Positions 52,033 through 59,984 of a DNA stretch of 64,000 nucleotides are shown here, piece after piece. How positions within the stretch are numbered: position 1 is the first letter of the stretch; every line of letters begins with the position of its first letter. Both the position numbers and the translations under genes were made by a program. Source of the stretch: CAIZQW01 sp942493055 (lineage in GTDB: Bacteria; Verrucomicrobiota; Kiritimatiellia; RFP12; UBA1067); assembly GCA_942493055.1 (NCBI GenBank), contig OW818680.1, forward strand, positions 1,116,001 through 1,180,000. Direction: 5' to 3'. Under the pieces are notes generated by a model. The model saw nothing but the letters and a program-made list of their open reading frames with translations. It ran no database searches and was not told where the DNA came from.

Positions 52033-53319
52033 CTACGACTCCCGAATCCGCTTCGTGGTGCGCATCGCGCAAAACTCTTTTCCGCACATCGAGCAGTGGT
52101 CGTCCGTATGCAGGAGATCTGAATTAGCGCGTGTCTTGAGCCAGCGCGCACGGGCGCGTTCCGGATCGATCGCGACCTTGAACTGACCTTCCCAGTCAAA
52201 CCCGACGCGGGCGCGCGAAATGGCATCGTCCCGGTCACGGGCACCCGGAAAACCGCGTGCGACATCGCCAGCATGGGCGGCGATGCGATAGGCGATCATC
52301 CCTTGATGGACCTCTTCCCCGTCCGGCAGCCCCAAATGCTCCGCCGGCGTCACATAGCAGAGCAACGAGGCGCCATACGCGGCAGCCGCTGTTGCGCCAA
52401 TACATGACGTGATATGGTCATAGCCAGGGGCGATATCCGTCACGACAGGACCGAGCACATAGAATGGCGCGCCGTCGCAGACCTGCTGCTGACGCTCCAT
52501 GTTCATCTGGATCTGATTGAAGGGGACATGCCCCGGGCCTTCGACCATCACCTGAACGCCCCGTTCACGGCAACGATTCACCAATTCGCCTAGAACATCC
52601 AACTCTGAAAACTGAGCCGCGTCACTGGCATCTGCAAGGCATCCCGGACGCAAGCCATCGCCCAGCGAGACCGTGACGTCATGCTTCGCCAAAATCTCCA
52701 TGACTTCATCCCAGCGCGTATAGAGCGGATTTTCAGCATTGTTCGTCTTCATCCACTCCGCCATGATCGCCCCACCACGGCTCACGATGCCCATGATACG
52801 GCTCATGGCCAGATCCACATGCGCGTGGAGCAAGCCTGCATGCAGAGTCATAAAATCAACCCCCTGCTCCGCCTGCTCGCGGATCACCTGAAGCAGGAGG
52901 TCCGGATTCATGACCGGCACATCGCCGGGGATACGGGAGAGCGTCTCATAGACCGGCACGGTCCCGAGCGGCACAGGCGATGCCTCGAGCATGCCTTGGC
53001 GAATGGCCCGCACATCAGCGCCCACACTCAAATCCATCACGAAATCCGCGCCCGCCTTGAGCGCCACGTCCAGCTTCTCCAATTCATCGCCCTTGCCGGA
53101 ACGTGTCGGGGAACGGCCTAAATTCGCATTGACCTTCGTTGAAAAGAGACGTCCGACGCCCACCGCGCGGACATTCTTGTGCGCAGGATTCAGGGGAATG
53201 ACGGCACGGCCAGAGGCGATCGCCTCAAGGACTGCCTGGACATCCACATGTTCATCGTTTGCCACGCTTTGCATGGCCTCTGTAATGATACCCTTCCGGG
53301 CGGCTTGTAATTGTGTCAT
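52033..53319 (-). CDS. thiC: Phosphomethylpyrimidine synthase ThiC
   Basis: About 428 residues from the ATG at 53319 (MTQLQAARKGIITEAM); an in-frame GTG four codons earlier is an alternative. It is the short ThiC form without the long N-terminal domain of the E. coli enzyme. NANLGRSP, MDLSVG, VEGPGHVPFNQI and the C-terminal cluster motif CSMCGKEFCAMR are present. It converts AIR to HMP phosphate by radical SAM chemistry in thiamine synthesis. No TPP riboswitch was recognised upstream. Confidence 0.95.
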   Translation of the reverse strand: MTQLQAARKGIITEAMQSVANDEHVDVQAVLEAIASGRAVIPLNPAHKNVRAVGVGRLFSTKVNANLGRSPTRSGKGDELEKLDVALKAGADFVMDLSVGADVRAIRQGMLEASPVPLGTVPVYETLSRIPGDVPVMNPDLLLQVIREQAEQGVDFMTLHAGLLHAHVDLAMSRIMGIVSRGGAIMAEWMKTNNAENPLYTRWDEVMEILAKHDVTVSLGDGLRPGCLADASDAAQFSELDVLGELVNRCRERGVQVMVEGPGHVPFNQIQMNMERQQQVCDGAPFYVLGPVVTDIAPGYDHITSCIGATAAAAYGASLLCYVTPAEHLGLPDGEEVHQGMIAYRIAAHAGDVARGFPGARDRDDAISRARVGFDWEGQFKVAIDPERARARWLKTRANSDLLHTDDHCSMCGKEFCAMRTTKRIRES

Positions 53320-53424
53320 AAGAAGGGGCACAGGTTACACTTTCCCGGCCTCAATTGTCCAGCAGAAAGCGCGGACTGGGATGTTGAAGTTATAGTTAAG
53401 CGCCCCGCCCGGGGTGGCGTAGTG

Positions 53425-53449
53425 GCAGTCGGCAGTAGCAGTTGGCAGT
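53425..53449 (+). repeat. Heptad-like GGCAGT array
   Basis: GCAGT recurs at 53425, 53432, 53438 and 53445 (7, 6 and 7 nt apart). It is preceded by a GC hairpin CGCCCCGCCCGGGGTGGCG at 53401-53419. Confidence 0.5.
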
Positions 53450-53460
53450 GAGACCCCGGG

Positions 53461-53512
53461 AACAAACCGGCTGGCAACTTTTTTAGCATCGAATAGCGCG
53501 AACCACGCGAAT
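53461..53512. repeat. Dispersed repeat with AACTTTTTTAGCATCGAAT, copy 1
   Basis: The segment around ACTTTTTTAGCATCGAAT plus GCGCGAACCACGCGAAT recurs at 63494-63546 on the same strand with few changes; a shortened third version starts at 63681. No gene is seen in 53332-53670. Confidence 0.7.
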
Positions 53513-53518
53513 AAAAAT

Positions 53519-53613
53519 GGTAGGGCGACGTTCTCCGAACGCGCCGCGGCAGGGTCGGAGACCCATGCCCTACCTTTTTATAACGTGGCATAGGCGTGAC
53601 AAAATAGCCAAGC
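53519..53613. repeat. MITE-like element with GGTAGGGC ends, copy 2 (inverted)
   Basis: GGTAGGGC (53519-53526) and GCCCTACC (53567-53574) bound a 56-nt core. The right side through 53613 is the reverse complement of 40998-41057. It is a shortened copy of 41037-41135. Confidence 0.72.
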
Positions 53614-53670
53614 CACAGGTACGATAACTAACAAAAATGACCTCAAGCCCTCTATTTCTTTCCACATGCC

Positions 53671-54294
53671 TTACAATGGGGTGAACTCTGAATCAATATG
53701 CTTTTGCAAGTCAGACAGTTCTTGATTTCTCATTTTAAACACTATAGCTGATTCAATATTTTCAAGCATGAGTATTCTGAACTTTGACACGAGAAAACAA
53801 TACAAGAGCATCTCATCACGGTTAAGCCTAGACAACACTTCCTCATAAGAATGAGGGACTGACGAAATACCCTCGATAGCTGAAATTTCAGCAGAACACT
53901 GAGTCTCTAAACTCTCTATTAAATCTTTCTTCTCAAGCCCATCCATCGTAAGCAAAGAAGAAATGTCAGTTATCAACTGTACTTTATGAGACGTGCATTC
54001 ACGTAGCAATCGCTCCTTCGAATTTAACATTGAATATCCTTTGACCATCTGCAAGCAACGCGCATTTGTCAATTTATCGAGTACAACGATTAGGTTTGTG
54101 ATGACAGCAAAGTTAACTTGATTTGCTATTATAACTGGCCCGTTAAATTGTGGCTTAATATGTCTTTCATCTTTTGAAATGATATTACAGCTTGATCTAG
54201 ACGAAATCCGACCGCATAAAAAACCTACAGCTAAACAAACAACAGCAACGGACAAAGCTAGGAAGTAGCGAGGGCGCAATTTGACACTATCCAT
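53671..54294 (-). CDS. Hypothetical membrane-anchored protein
   Basis: About 207 residues from the ATG at 54294, chosen because AGAAAGG lies 6 nt upstream (an ATG two codons earlier would overlap that site). One N-terminal membrane helix (YFLALSVAVVCLAVGFLCG) is followed by a helical, AT-rich extracytoplasmic region with several Leu/Glu-rich segments (LLTMDGLEKKDLIESLETQ). No family is recognised. Its base composition differs clearly from thiC and the beta-helix gene on either side, so it may be acquired. Confidence 0.6.
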   Translation of the reverse strand: MDSVKLRPRYFLALSVAVVCLAVGFLCGRISSRSSCNIISKDERHIKPQFNGPVIIANQVNFAVITNLIVVLDKLTNARCLQMVKGYSMLNSKERLLRECTSHKVQLITDISSLLTMDGLEKKDLIESLETQCSAEISAIEGISSVPHSYEEVLSRLNRDEMLLYCFLVSKFRILMLENIESAIVFKMRNQELSDLQKHIDSEFTPL

Positions 54295-54443
54295 TGGCAT
54301 CCTTTCTGGGAATAACGGCGATTTTGGAGTCTATTAGAATGATTCGCCATTCTGCAAAACAAAGCTCTTCACCATGCGCAGAGTATACTCGCTTGGGGAT
54401 TGGGTGGGCAAGGCGCAAGTTGCTCGGAGTGATGGAATCCCCA

Positions 54444-54479
54444 ACTTTAGAACTTTAGCACTTTCGAACTTTAGAACTT
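54444..54479 (+). repeat. Period-8 ACTTTAG array
   Basis: ACT recurs at 54444, 54452, 54460, 54468 and 54476 (AACTTTAG, AACTTTAG, CACTTTCG, AACTTTAG). It is followed 10 nt later by the dispersed repeat at 54490. Confidence 0.8.
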
Positions 54480-54489
54480 CTCCTTGTCG

Positions 54490-54564
54490 TTTCTCTCGCA
54501 GAGGCACTGAGGTCAACACCTCTGACGCCGAGACAAGTACGGCGGGATCTATGAGACCGCCGCC
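54490..54564. repeat. Dispersed CGCAGAGGC...GGGATCTATGAGACC repeat, copy 1
   Basis: TCTCTCGCAGAGGC, CTGACGCCGAGAC and TACGGCGGGATCTATGAGAC occur in this order here and again at 57491-57577 and 63701-63784. Two of the three copies directly follow an ACTTTAG period-8 array. Confidence 0.8.
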
Positions 54565-54571
54565 AGGCTAG

Positions 54572-54624
54572 TTTCAAGTTTCCAGTTTCAAATTTCATTT
54601 TAGCACTTTCGAACTTTAGAACTT
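54572..54624 (+). repeat. Period-7 TTTC array followed by period-8 ACT array
   Basis: TTTC at 54572, 54579, 54586 and 54593 (period 7), then ACT at 54605, 54613 and 54621 (period 8). The same order TTTC then ACTTTAG occurs at 51021-51083. The gap 54295-54673 holds no gene. Confidence 0.75.
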
Positions 54625-54673
54625 CCCTCCGCTTCCCCTTTTTTGGCATACTGCTACCAAGGACAAAAATACT

Positions 54674-57406
54674 ATGAAAAAGACTTATGCAATCGTTGCT
54701 TTGACCCTGCTTGCAGGCTGCCGGAACAGCCTCTTCGTCGACACGGAAGCGCCCGGCCAGCATTACTATGTTGCACCTTCGGGAAGGGACACGAATCCCG
54801 GCACCCGGCAGCAACCCTTTGCGACGCCGCAGCGCGCGCAAGCAGCGGTGCGCTCGACGAAGAAAGATCCAACACTGCCCATCACCGTTCATTTTGCAGC
54901 CGGCACCTATTCGTTAACGGAACCGCTGATCTTTACCCCGGAGGATTCCGGGGCTGCTGCCATCACCTACTGCGCAACGAAACCCGGAACCGTCATGTTC
55001 AGCGGTGGCTCTCGCATTGACAACTGGAACATCCTCTCGAACGGCGTCTGGACAGCCGACCTCCCTTGGCTGAAAAACGCAAAGGAGCCGTTTACTCAGC
55101 TCTATGTGAACAACGTGCGCCGCCCCTGCGCACGGACCCCCAACGAAGGTGCCTATTTTTACACGCGTCGCCTCACGCTGGAAAAGAATGCCAAGGACAC
55201 GCCGCAATGCCTCGGGTTCAGCGTAAACAAAGAGGATGTCCTGAACTGGATCGGACAACCGAACGTCCGCATTTCCCTCTTCCACAACTGGGTCAGCTCT
55301 TACAATCGCGTCGCTCAGTGGGATGCCAAGCGCAATCGCATCGTCCTCGGCCGTCCAGCCGGCATCTTCTTCCTCGGCCCGGAAGTCCGCTACTATGTCG
55401 AAAACAGTCTGGAGGCGTTGGATGCGCCAGGCGAGTGGTTCGCAGATACCCAGACCGGCCGCCTCTATTACAAGCCGCTTCCCTCTGAAAACCTGCGCAC
55501 CGCTGAGGTGATTGCACCGCGCCTGACCGCGAAGCTGATTCAGTTTGAAGGCGATTACAAGGCGAATCGCTGGATCGAAAACATCCATTTTCTCAATATC
55601 AGCTTTAAGCATACCGATGCCGACCTCTCACCCAACTACCGGCACAGCGTGCAAGGCGCTCACACCCAGCAGGGTGCAATCACGGCGCGCGGGTTGCGCA
55701 ACAGCTCGATCCGAAACTGTGAGTTTTCGTTGCTGGGCGAACACGGCATCTCCCTGCTCGCGGGATGCAGCTCGAACCTCATCCAGAACTGTCACATTCA
55801 CGCCCTGGGCGGGGGCGGCGTCTACCTTTCGGAGGGGACACCCGCGACCACGAATCTCTCCCACCACACGACTTTTAACCGCGTGGACAACAATTTCATC
55901 CACGATGGCGGACATCTCTTCCGCGCAGGCTGCGGCGTCTTCATGGGCGGCAACGCCAGCTACAACGCCATTACGCACAACGAAATCTGCGACCTGAGCT
56001 GGATGGGCGTCCACCAGGGCTGGAGTTGGACCGGACGGGCCCCCGCCCATTCGCATCACAATGAAATCGCCTACAACCACATCCACCATCTGGGCAACGG
56101 CGTGTTGAATGACATCGGCGGCATCTACACGATCGGCGTATCGCCAGGAACAATCTTGCACCACAACCTGATTCACGACATCTCTCGCTTTGAGCGTGGA
56201 CGCGAAGGCTACGGCGGCTGGGGCATCTATCTGGACGCCGGCAGCTCGGAGATTACGGTCACGCAGAATATCGCCTACAACACGCGCGACGGCTCGTTGC
56301 ACTTTCACAACGACGGATACCCCTACGGCGATATTATTACCAACAATATCTTCGCCTGCTCACAGGATGGCGAATTGATCCGCAACAACATCAAGGATAA
56401 TGAAAAACGCCACGTGACCTTTGAGCGCAATATCGTCTACACAGAGGCCCGGAACGTCTACAGCGGCGGCAACTGGAAAACAAACAGCAACTTTTTCTGC
56501 GATAACAACCTTTACTGGAGCACGGCGACCAACTCCCCGCTCTTTGGCCAGGGATGCACCTGGGAGCAGTGGCAGTCCGCTGGACTGGATCGTCATTCAA
56601 AAATCGCGGAACCGCGGTTCAAAAATATTCAGCAGCGCGATTTCACATTGTTGCCCGACTCCCCGGCCTTTGCGCTCGGCTTCCGTCCCATCGATATCGC
56701 CCCTGCAGGACTCACTGGTGACCGCGCCTGGCGTGACCTGCCCAACCGCTTTCAGCGCCGCACCTTCGAGCGCGCAGAGCCGCCAACCCAACGCAGCACC
56801 CTTGCCTACAGCTTTGAAGAGGAGTCTCCTGGGGATTTACCTGATGACGGCTATATGCACGAAGGGGAAGGGAAGGCCCTGATCCGAGTTGCACCCAACG
56901 GCGTTAAGAATGGACAATGCCTGCGCATCGAGGACAGCCCTGACCTGAAATATTCGTACGATCCTCACTTCTACTACCGCCCCGAGTTTACCAATGGTAT
57001 CATTACAGAATCCTTCTGGCTCAAGCACGAACCTGGCGCGATCGTCCTGCACGAGTGGCGCGACTGGCCTGCAGGCAAAAATCTGATCACAGGACCGCAA
57101 GTCCACATCAATGGACAGGGCGAGCTGACCGTCTCTGGCAAGAAGCTGCTGACCCTCCCCGAAAACCAGTGGCATCGTATTGTCATCACCTGCGGACTCG
57201 GCAAATACGCCACCGGCACCTGGAAGCTCAGCGTCGAACGCCCGAATGAGGCTGCTCAACAATTTTCAGCGCTGCCGTGCAGCCCCGCCTTCAAGCACCT
57301 GGACTGGCTTGGCTTCACATCGCTCGAAACCAAAACCACGGTCTTCTCCATCGATGATCTGACGCTCGAAAAGCATGACATCTCAACTCCCGCACTCCTG
57401 CACTAA
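54674..57406 (+). CDS. Secreted right-handed beta-helix lipoprotein, probable glycan-active enzyme
   Basis: 910 residues. LLAGC with C16 is a lipobox, so it is a surface or periplasmic lipoprotein. HYYVAPSGRDTNPGTRQQPF marks the start of a pectate-lyase-like parallel beta-helix (about 30-720), with repeated Asn/His rungs such as NSSIRNCEFSLLGEHGISLL and HHNEIAYNHIHHLGNGVLND. The domain resembles GH141-type and other beta-helix enzymes; the catalytic residues cannot be named. A C-terminal LamG-like sandwich (about 730-905) includes ESFWLKHEPGAIVLHEW. The last residues STPALLH are encoded by a period-8 array containing the stop. Confidence 0.85.
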   Translation: MKKTYAIVALTLLAGCRNSLFVDTEAPGQHYYVAPSGRDTNPGTRQQPFATPQRAQAAVRSTKKDPTLPITVHFAAGTYSLTEPLIFTPEDSGAAAITYCATKPGTVMFSGGSRIDNWNILSNGVWTADLPWLKNAKEPFTQLYVNNVRRPCARTPNEGAYFYTRRLTLEKNAKDTPQCLGFSVNKEDVLNWIGQPNVRISLFHNWVSSYNRVAQWDAKRNRIVLGRPAGIFFLGPEVRYYVENSLEALDAPGEWFADTQTGRLYYKPLPSENLRTAEVIAPRLTAKLIQFEGDYKANRWIENIHFLNISFKHTDADLSPNYRHSVQGAHTQQGAITARGLRNSSIRNCEFSLLGEHGISLLAGCSSNLIQNCHIHALGGGGVYLSEGTPATTNLSHHTTFNRVDNNFIHDGGHLFRAGCGVFMGGNASYNAITHNEICDLSWMGVHQGWSWTGRAPAHSHHNEIAYNHIHHLGNGVLNDIGGIYTIGVSPGTILHHNLIHDISRFERGREGYGGWGIYLDAGSSEITVTQNIAYNTRDGSLHFHNDGYPYGDIITNNIFACSQDGELIRNNIKDNEKRHVTFERNIVYTEARNVYSGGNWKTNSNFFCDNNLYWSTATNSPLFGQGCTWEQWQSAGLDRHSKIAEPRFKNIQQRDFTLLPDSPAFALGFRPIDIAPAGLTGDRAWRDLPNRFQRRTFERAEPPTQRSTLAYSFEEESPGDLPDDGYMHEGEGKALIRVAPNGVKNGQCLRIEDSPDLKYSYDPHFYYRPEFTNGIITESFWLKHEPGAIVLHEWRDWPAGKNLITGPQVHINGQGELTVSGKKLLTLPENQWHRIVITCGLGKYATGTWKLSVERPNEAAQQFSALPCSPAFKHLDWLGFTSLETKTTVFSIDDLTLEKHDISTPALLH

Positions 57407-57430
57407 CGAACTAATGCACTCACGAACTTC
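57387..57430 (+). repeat. Period-8 array spanning the 3-prime end of the beta-helix gene
   Basis: ACT recurs at 57387, 57395, 57403, 57411, 57419 and 57427 (six units). The TAA stop (57404-57406) lies in the third unit. Same design as the array at the end of the alpha/beta hydrolase. Confidence 0.8.
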
Positions 57431-57447
57431 TCCCGTCCCCTCTTCAA

Positions 57448-57483
57448 CTTTAGAACTTTAGCACTTTCGAACTTTAGAACTTC
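57448..57483 (+). repeat. Period-8 ACTTTAG array
   Basis: ACT recurs at 57448, 57456, 57464, 57472 and 57480. It is almost identical to the array at 54444-54479 and, like it, is followed by the CGCAGAGGC repeat. Confidence 0.8.
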
Positions 57484-57490
57484 TTCTTCG

Positions 57491-57577
57491 CTTTCCTCTC
57501 GCAGAGGCGCTGAGGCACAGAGGCCAACACCACTGACGCCGAAGACACGTACGGCGGGATCTATGAGACCGCCGCCG
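57491..57577. repeat. Dispersed CGCAGAGGC...GGGATCTATGAGACC repeat, copy 2
   Basis: Matches 54490-54564 with an extra GCACAGAGGC segment. It carries CACCACTGACGCC and ACGTACGGCGGGATCTATGA, identical to the copy at 63701-63784. Confidence 0.8.
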
Positions 57578-57608
57578 ACCCGAAGTCCCCCCCATACAGC
57601 CAGTTTCA

Positions 57609-57661
57609 AGTACTTGTCCGCCGGAAGCGTATTCGCGAAGGAGTATCCAGTTTCAAGTTTC
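57609..57661. repeat. GTCCGCCGG element plus TTTC heptads
   Basis: TACTTGTCCGCCGGAAGCGT and ATTCGCGAAGGAGTATCC (57611-57648) are followed by TTTC at 57651 and 57658. An inverted relative is at 63424-63460 and a longer variant at 58517-58599. No gene is seen between 57407 and 57743. Confidence 0.6.
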
Positions 57662-57743
57662 ACTTTAGAACGTCTCTCCGCCTGACGATAAACCCATAGA
57701 ATGGCGTATTGCCAACAGCACTGAAGTTTGATACATTTTTTTT

Positions 57744-58223
57744 GTGATTAAGCGTATTTACATAGAAACAAGCGTGATAAGTTTTTTAACGGCGCGCCCA
57801 TCAAAGGATGTTGTGCTTGCAGGGCATCAGGCTAGTACGCATATTTTCTGGGAAAGTAAAGACGAGTATGAGCTTTTCATTTCTGATATGGTTATTCAGG
57901 AATGTGAAAAAGGCGATTCTGATTGTTCGCAAAGCCGTATTCAAGCTATTAAGGGACTTCCGGTATTAAATGTTGATAAAGAAGTTGAACGGCTCGCATC
58001 TGCATTGATTAGAAGAAATGCAATCCCAAAAAATTCACTTGAAGATGCCGTGCATATTGCAGTTGCTTCCGTTAGCGCAATTGATTTTATTGTAACATGG
58101 AATTTTAAACATATTAACAATCCGTTCATGAAGCAAAAAATACGGACGGTTATTAATGATCAGGGATACACTATGCCGGAAATCTGCTCTCCGGAAGAAT
58201 TGTTGGAGGCCAATAATGAATAA
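57744..58223 (+). CDS. PIN-domain protein, probable toxin of a type II pair
   Basis: 159 residues starting at a GTG. The PIN fold is shown by YIETSVISFL at the N-terminus (Glu8 in the place usually held by Asp), E54-type acidic residue in ISDMVIQECEKGD, and the late EDAVHIAVASVSAIDFIVTW that carries the third and fourth acidic residues. PIN proteins are metal-dependent RNases. It overlaps the next small gene by 8 nt, the toxin-antitoxin arrangement but with the PIN gene first. The pair is AT-rich compared with its neighbours. Confidence 0.8.
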   Translation: MIKRIYIETSVISFLTARPSKDVVLAGHQASTHIFWESKDEYELFISDMVIQECEKGDSDCSQSRIQAIKGLPVLNVDKEVERLASALIRRNAIPKNSLEDAVHIAVASVSAIDFIVTWNFKHINNPFMKQKIRTVINDQGYTMPEICSPEELLEANNE

Positions 58224-58425
58224 TCCCATTATAAATGAAGTCCGTCGCGTACGTGATGAACATGCACGGAAATTTAACTATGATTTGGCGGCCATTTGCG
58301 CTGACATAAGAGAGCACCAAAAAACATGCGGACATCCGGTTGTTACGTTGAGAGTAAAAGCTGGGCGAAAGCTATATCCCCTGCCGGAATCCGGACTACT
58401 GGCATGCCATGAAAAAGGCGATTAA
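58216..58425 (+). CDS. Small partner protein of the PIN toxin (putative antitoxin)
   Basis: 69 residues from the ATG at 58216, inside the last codons of the PIN gene. NEVRRVRDEHARKFNYDLAA and ICADIREHQ form two amphipathic helices like the small proteins often found after PIN genes, such as those with I.EVR.IRE....Y pattern. A basic segment (LRVKAGRKLYPLP) ends the protein. An antitoxin role is inferred from position. Confidence 0.65.
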   Translation: MNNPIINEVRRVRDEHARKFNYDLAAICADIREHQKTCGHPVVTLRVKAGRKLYPLPESGLLACHEKGD

Positions 58426-58516
58426 CCCATTCTAAGAGTTAGAACGCCTTTGAAGAAGCCGCGACTTCAAACGGAACAATTGATTGCTAGCCCGAAGTCC
58501 GCCTCATAAAATTTCA

Positions 58517-58599
58517 AGTGCTTGTCCGCCGGTTTATCCGCCGTCTCGTCCACCGCAGGCATCGCGTAGGCGGAAACTTTAGCGAAGGAGGCTGACACT
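58517..58599. repeat. Long GTCCGCCGG-type repeat
   Basis: CTTGTCCGCCGG, then ATCCGCCGTCTCGTC, then GTAGGCGGAAAC and TTTAGCGAAGGAGG. It is related to 57611-57648 and 63424-63460, with internal inverted GTCCGCC/GGCGGA segments. Confidence 0.55.
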
Positions 58600-58618
58600 T
58601 CTCTCGCCCCCCTTCCCA

Positions 58619-58646
58619 ACTTTAGAACTCTCGAACTTTAGAACTT
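58619..58646 (+). repeat. Period-8 ACTTTAGA array
   Basis: ACT recurs at 58619, 58627, 58635 and 58643; the word set (ACTTTAGA, ACTCTCGA, ACTTTAGA) equals that at 51055-51079. Confidence 0.8.
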
Positions 58647-58706
58647 CTCCCCCCCCTCACGCCCGGAAACAAAAACCATCACTCGCGGAGGAAAACACAC
58701 GATCTG

Positions 58707-58780
58707 CCATCACACGCTAGGAAACATATTGCGTTTCAACAGGTTATGGTCAGCCACCCCCACCTCCCATCACACGCTAG
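58707..58780 (+). repeat. Direct repeat CCATCACACGCTAG, 60 nt apart
   Basis: The 14-mer occurs at 58707-58720 and 58767-58780. The stretch from here to 59066 has no gene I can support; it may be a transposon remnant next to the IS66 fragment. Confidence 0.5.
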
Positions 58781-59066
58781 TGGACACGGAACTCGGCACG
58801 AAGATGCCGGCGGACGACACGCCGGCAATAAAAACAAAGAACAGTCAAATAAAGTTTTTCATATCCGTTTTGCGCTGGCTTGATTTGTCCCCCTTCATCC
58901 TGCAAACCGGAAGGCTGCGGGAAGGCGGCTCAAATAATCCATCGCTGGCGACAGTATACACCCGGCAGGGATGGAAAGGAATTCTAAAGAGATTTCTGAA
59001 AGAAATATTTTTCAGTCACGCTGGTACCATGGCCGCACCGAAGCAGCAGTATCAAGGCTTTATTGC

Positions 59067-59351
59067 TCAGCTGAAAGTGCCGTTCTGCAGCTTCTTGATG
59101 GCGACCCACAGGTCCGTCCCGACGAAATGCAGCAGTTCAACCTCGGCGAAGGTGACCGGGGTCCAGGCCATCTTCCCGTTCCGCATCCGCTGCCGCCAGC
59201 CTGAGAAAGTCGTGCAGACCAGCCCGTGGGCTTCGCAGAATTCGGTCTGCGACATCCCGCTCTTCTAATATATCCGGACCAGTTTCCGGCGCTCGCTCTT
59301 TGAATAGCGTATGCTCCCCTGCGTGTCAGCTTTTCGGCTTTGTATTTTCAT
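59067..59351 (-). pseudogene. IS66-type accessory TnpA remnant with an in-frame amber codon
   Basis: Reading from the ATG at 59351, the frame gives MKIQSRKADTQGS, YSKSERRKLVRIY, then TAG at codon 29, then KSGMSQTEFCEAHGLVCTTF and SGWRQRMRNGKM. The pattern SQTEFCEAHGL..TTFSGWR is the helix-turn-helix of the IS66 first ORF (TnpA). The amber interrupts the protein, and no tnpB or tnpC follows, so the element is dead. Codon count between the two ATGs is exactly 32, so no frameshift is needed. Confidence 0.65.
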
Positions 59352-59450
59352 GCCGCATGTTATAACATAACACTCAACACGCGACCAGTAGGTCAACTAT
59401 AAGACGCTTACTTTTCATCGCAACCCTATGTCTAAACGCGAGCCCTCTAC

Positions 59451-59984
59451 CTACCCATCCGTATGTCCCGACACGAGCCCTCCGCCTTTCTCTTTGGATA
59501 TTTGCAGCCATCCGCCCTGCCGTTGAAATTTTCTGCATTCACCTTCCAGACTCCTAAACTGATAACTCCAAAAAACAATAACATCGTCATGTTTCAATTC
59601 GTCGGCCAATGAAGGCCATCGCAATGAAAGGCAATAGACTCCTTGAATCTTTTCCCTTGGTTTCAGCGTAATCGATCCTATCGGTGGATCCTCTATGGCC
59701 AAAAACTCTGGAATGATTTCTTGTCCCCGTGCTGTAACGAGAACAAGAACGAAACCTGGCCTGAACATCCAAGGCGCATACATGAACGCAATTTCAAGCT
59801 CTGTGTCACTTCTATTCTGAAGACTGATACATAAATTCATGTTATTACTCGAGCACAGCTTCATATTTATTGATAACGGCTCATTATCAATTTCCAACTT
59901 CCCCTCATTTCCCCAAAAACAAGAGCTAGCAAACAAAATAACGAAACAAATCGCAATACCGGCAACATTACTTATACTTTTCAC
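59451..59984 (-). CDS. Small lipoprotein, candidate immunity protein of the RHS toxin
   Basis: 177 residues. ILFASSC gives a lipobox with C22, so the protein should sit in a membrane facing the periplasm. The mature part is beta-rich (MNLCISLQNRSDTELEIAF; IGSITLKPREKIQGVYC). No family is recognised. Its start overlaps the end of the RHS gene by 17 nt, which is the usual place for an immunity gene; an envelope location would suit a toxin acting in the periplasm. The role is inferred from position only. Confidence 0.65.
   Translation of the reverse strand: MKSISNVAGIAICFVILFASSCFWGNEGKLEIDNEPLSINMKLCSSNNMNLCISLQNRSDTELEIAFMYAPWMFRPGFVLVLVTARGQEIIPEFLAIEDPPIGSITLKPREKIQGVYCLSLRWPSLADELKHDDVIVFWSYQFRSLEGECRKFQRQGGWLQISKEKGGGLVSGHTDG

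Noticed and set aside
53332..53460. TPP riboswitch upstream of thiC
   Set aside because: I looked for the CTGAGA and ACCTGATCTGGATAATGCC blocks on the coding strand and did not find them; the region is repeat DNA. A covariance-model scan would settle it.
58707..58780. Possible CRISPR fragment
   Set aside because: Only two 14-nt repeats, too short and without further units or cas genes; the period-7/8/9 arrays also have no spacers of CRISPR size.
58729..59268. Plus-strand open frame of 179 codons between the PIN pair and the lipoprotein gene
   Set aside because: Its second half is antisense to the IS66 TnpA remnant, and the first half covers the 14-nt repeat and has no ribosome-binding site or family signal.
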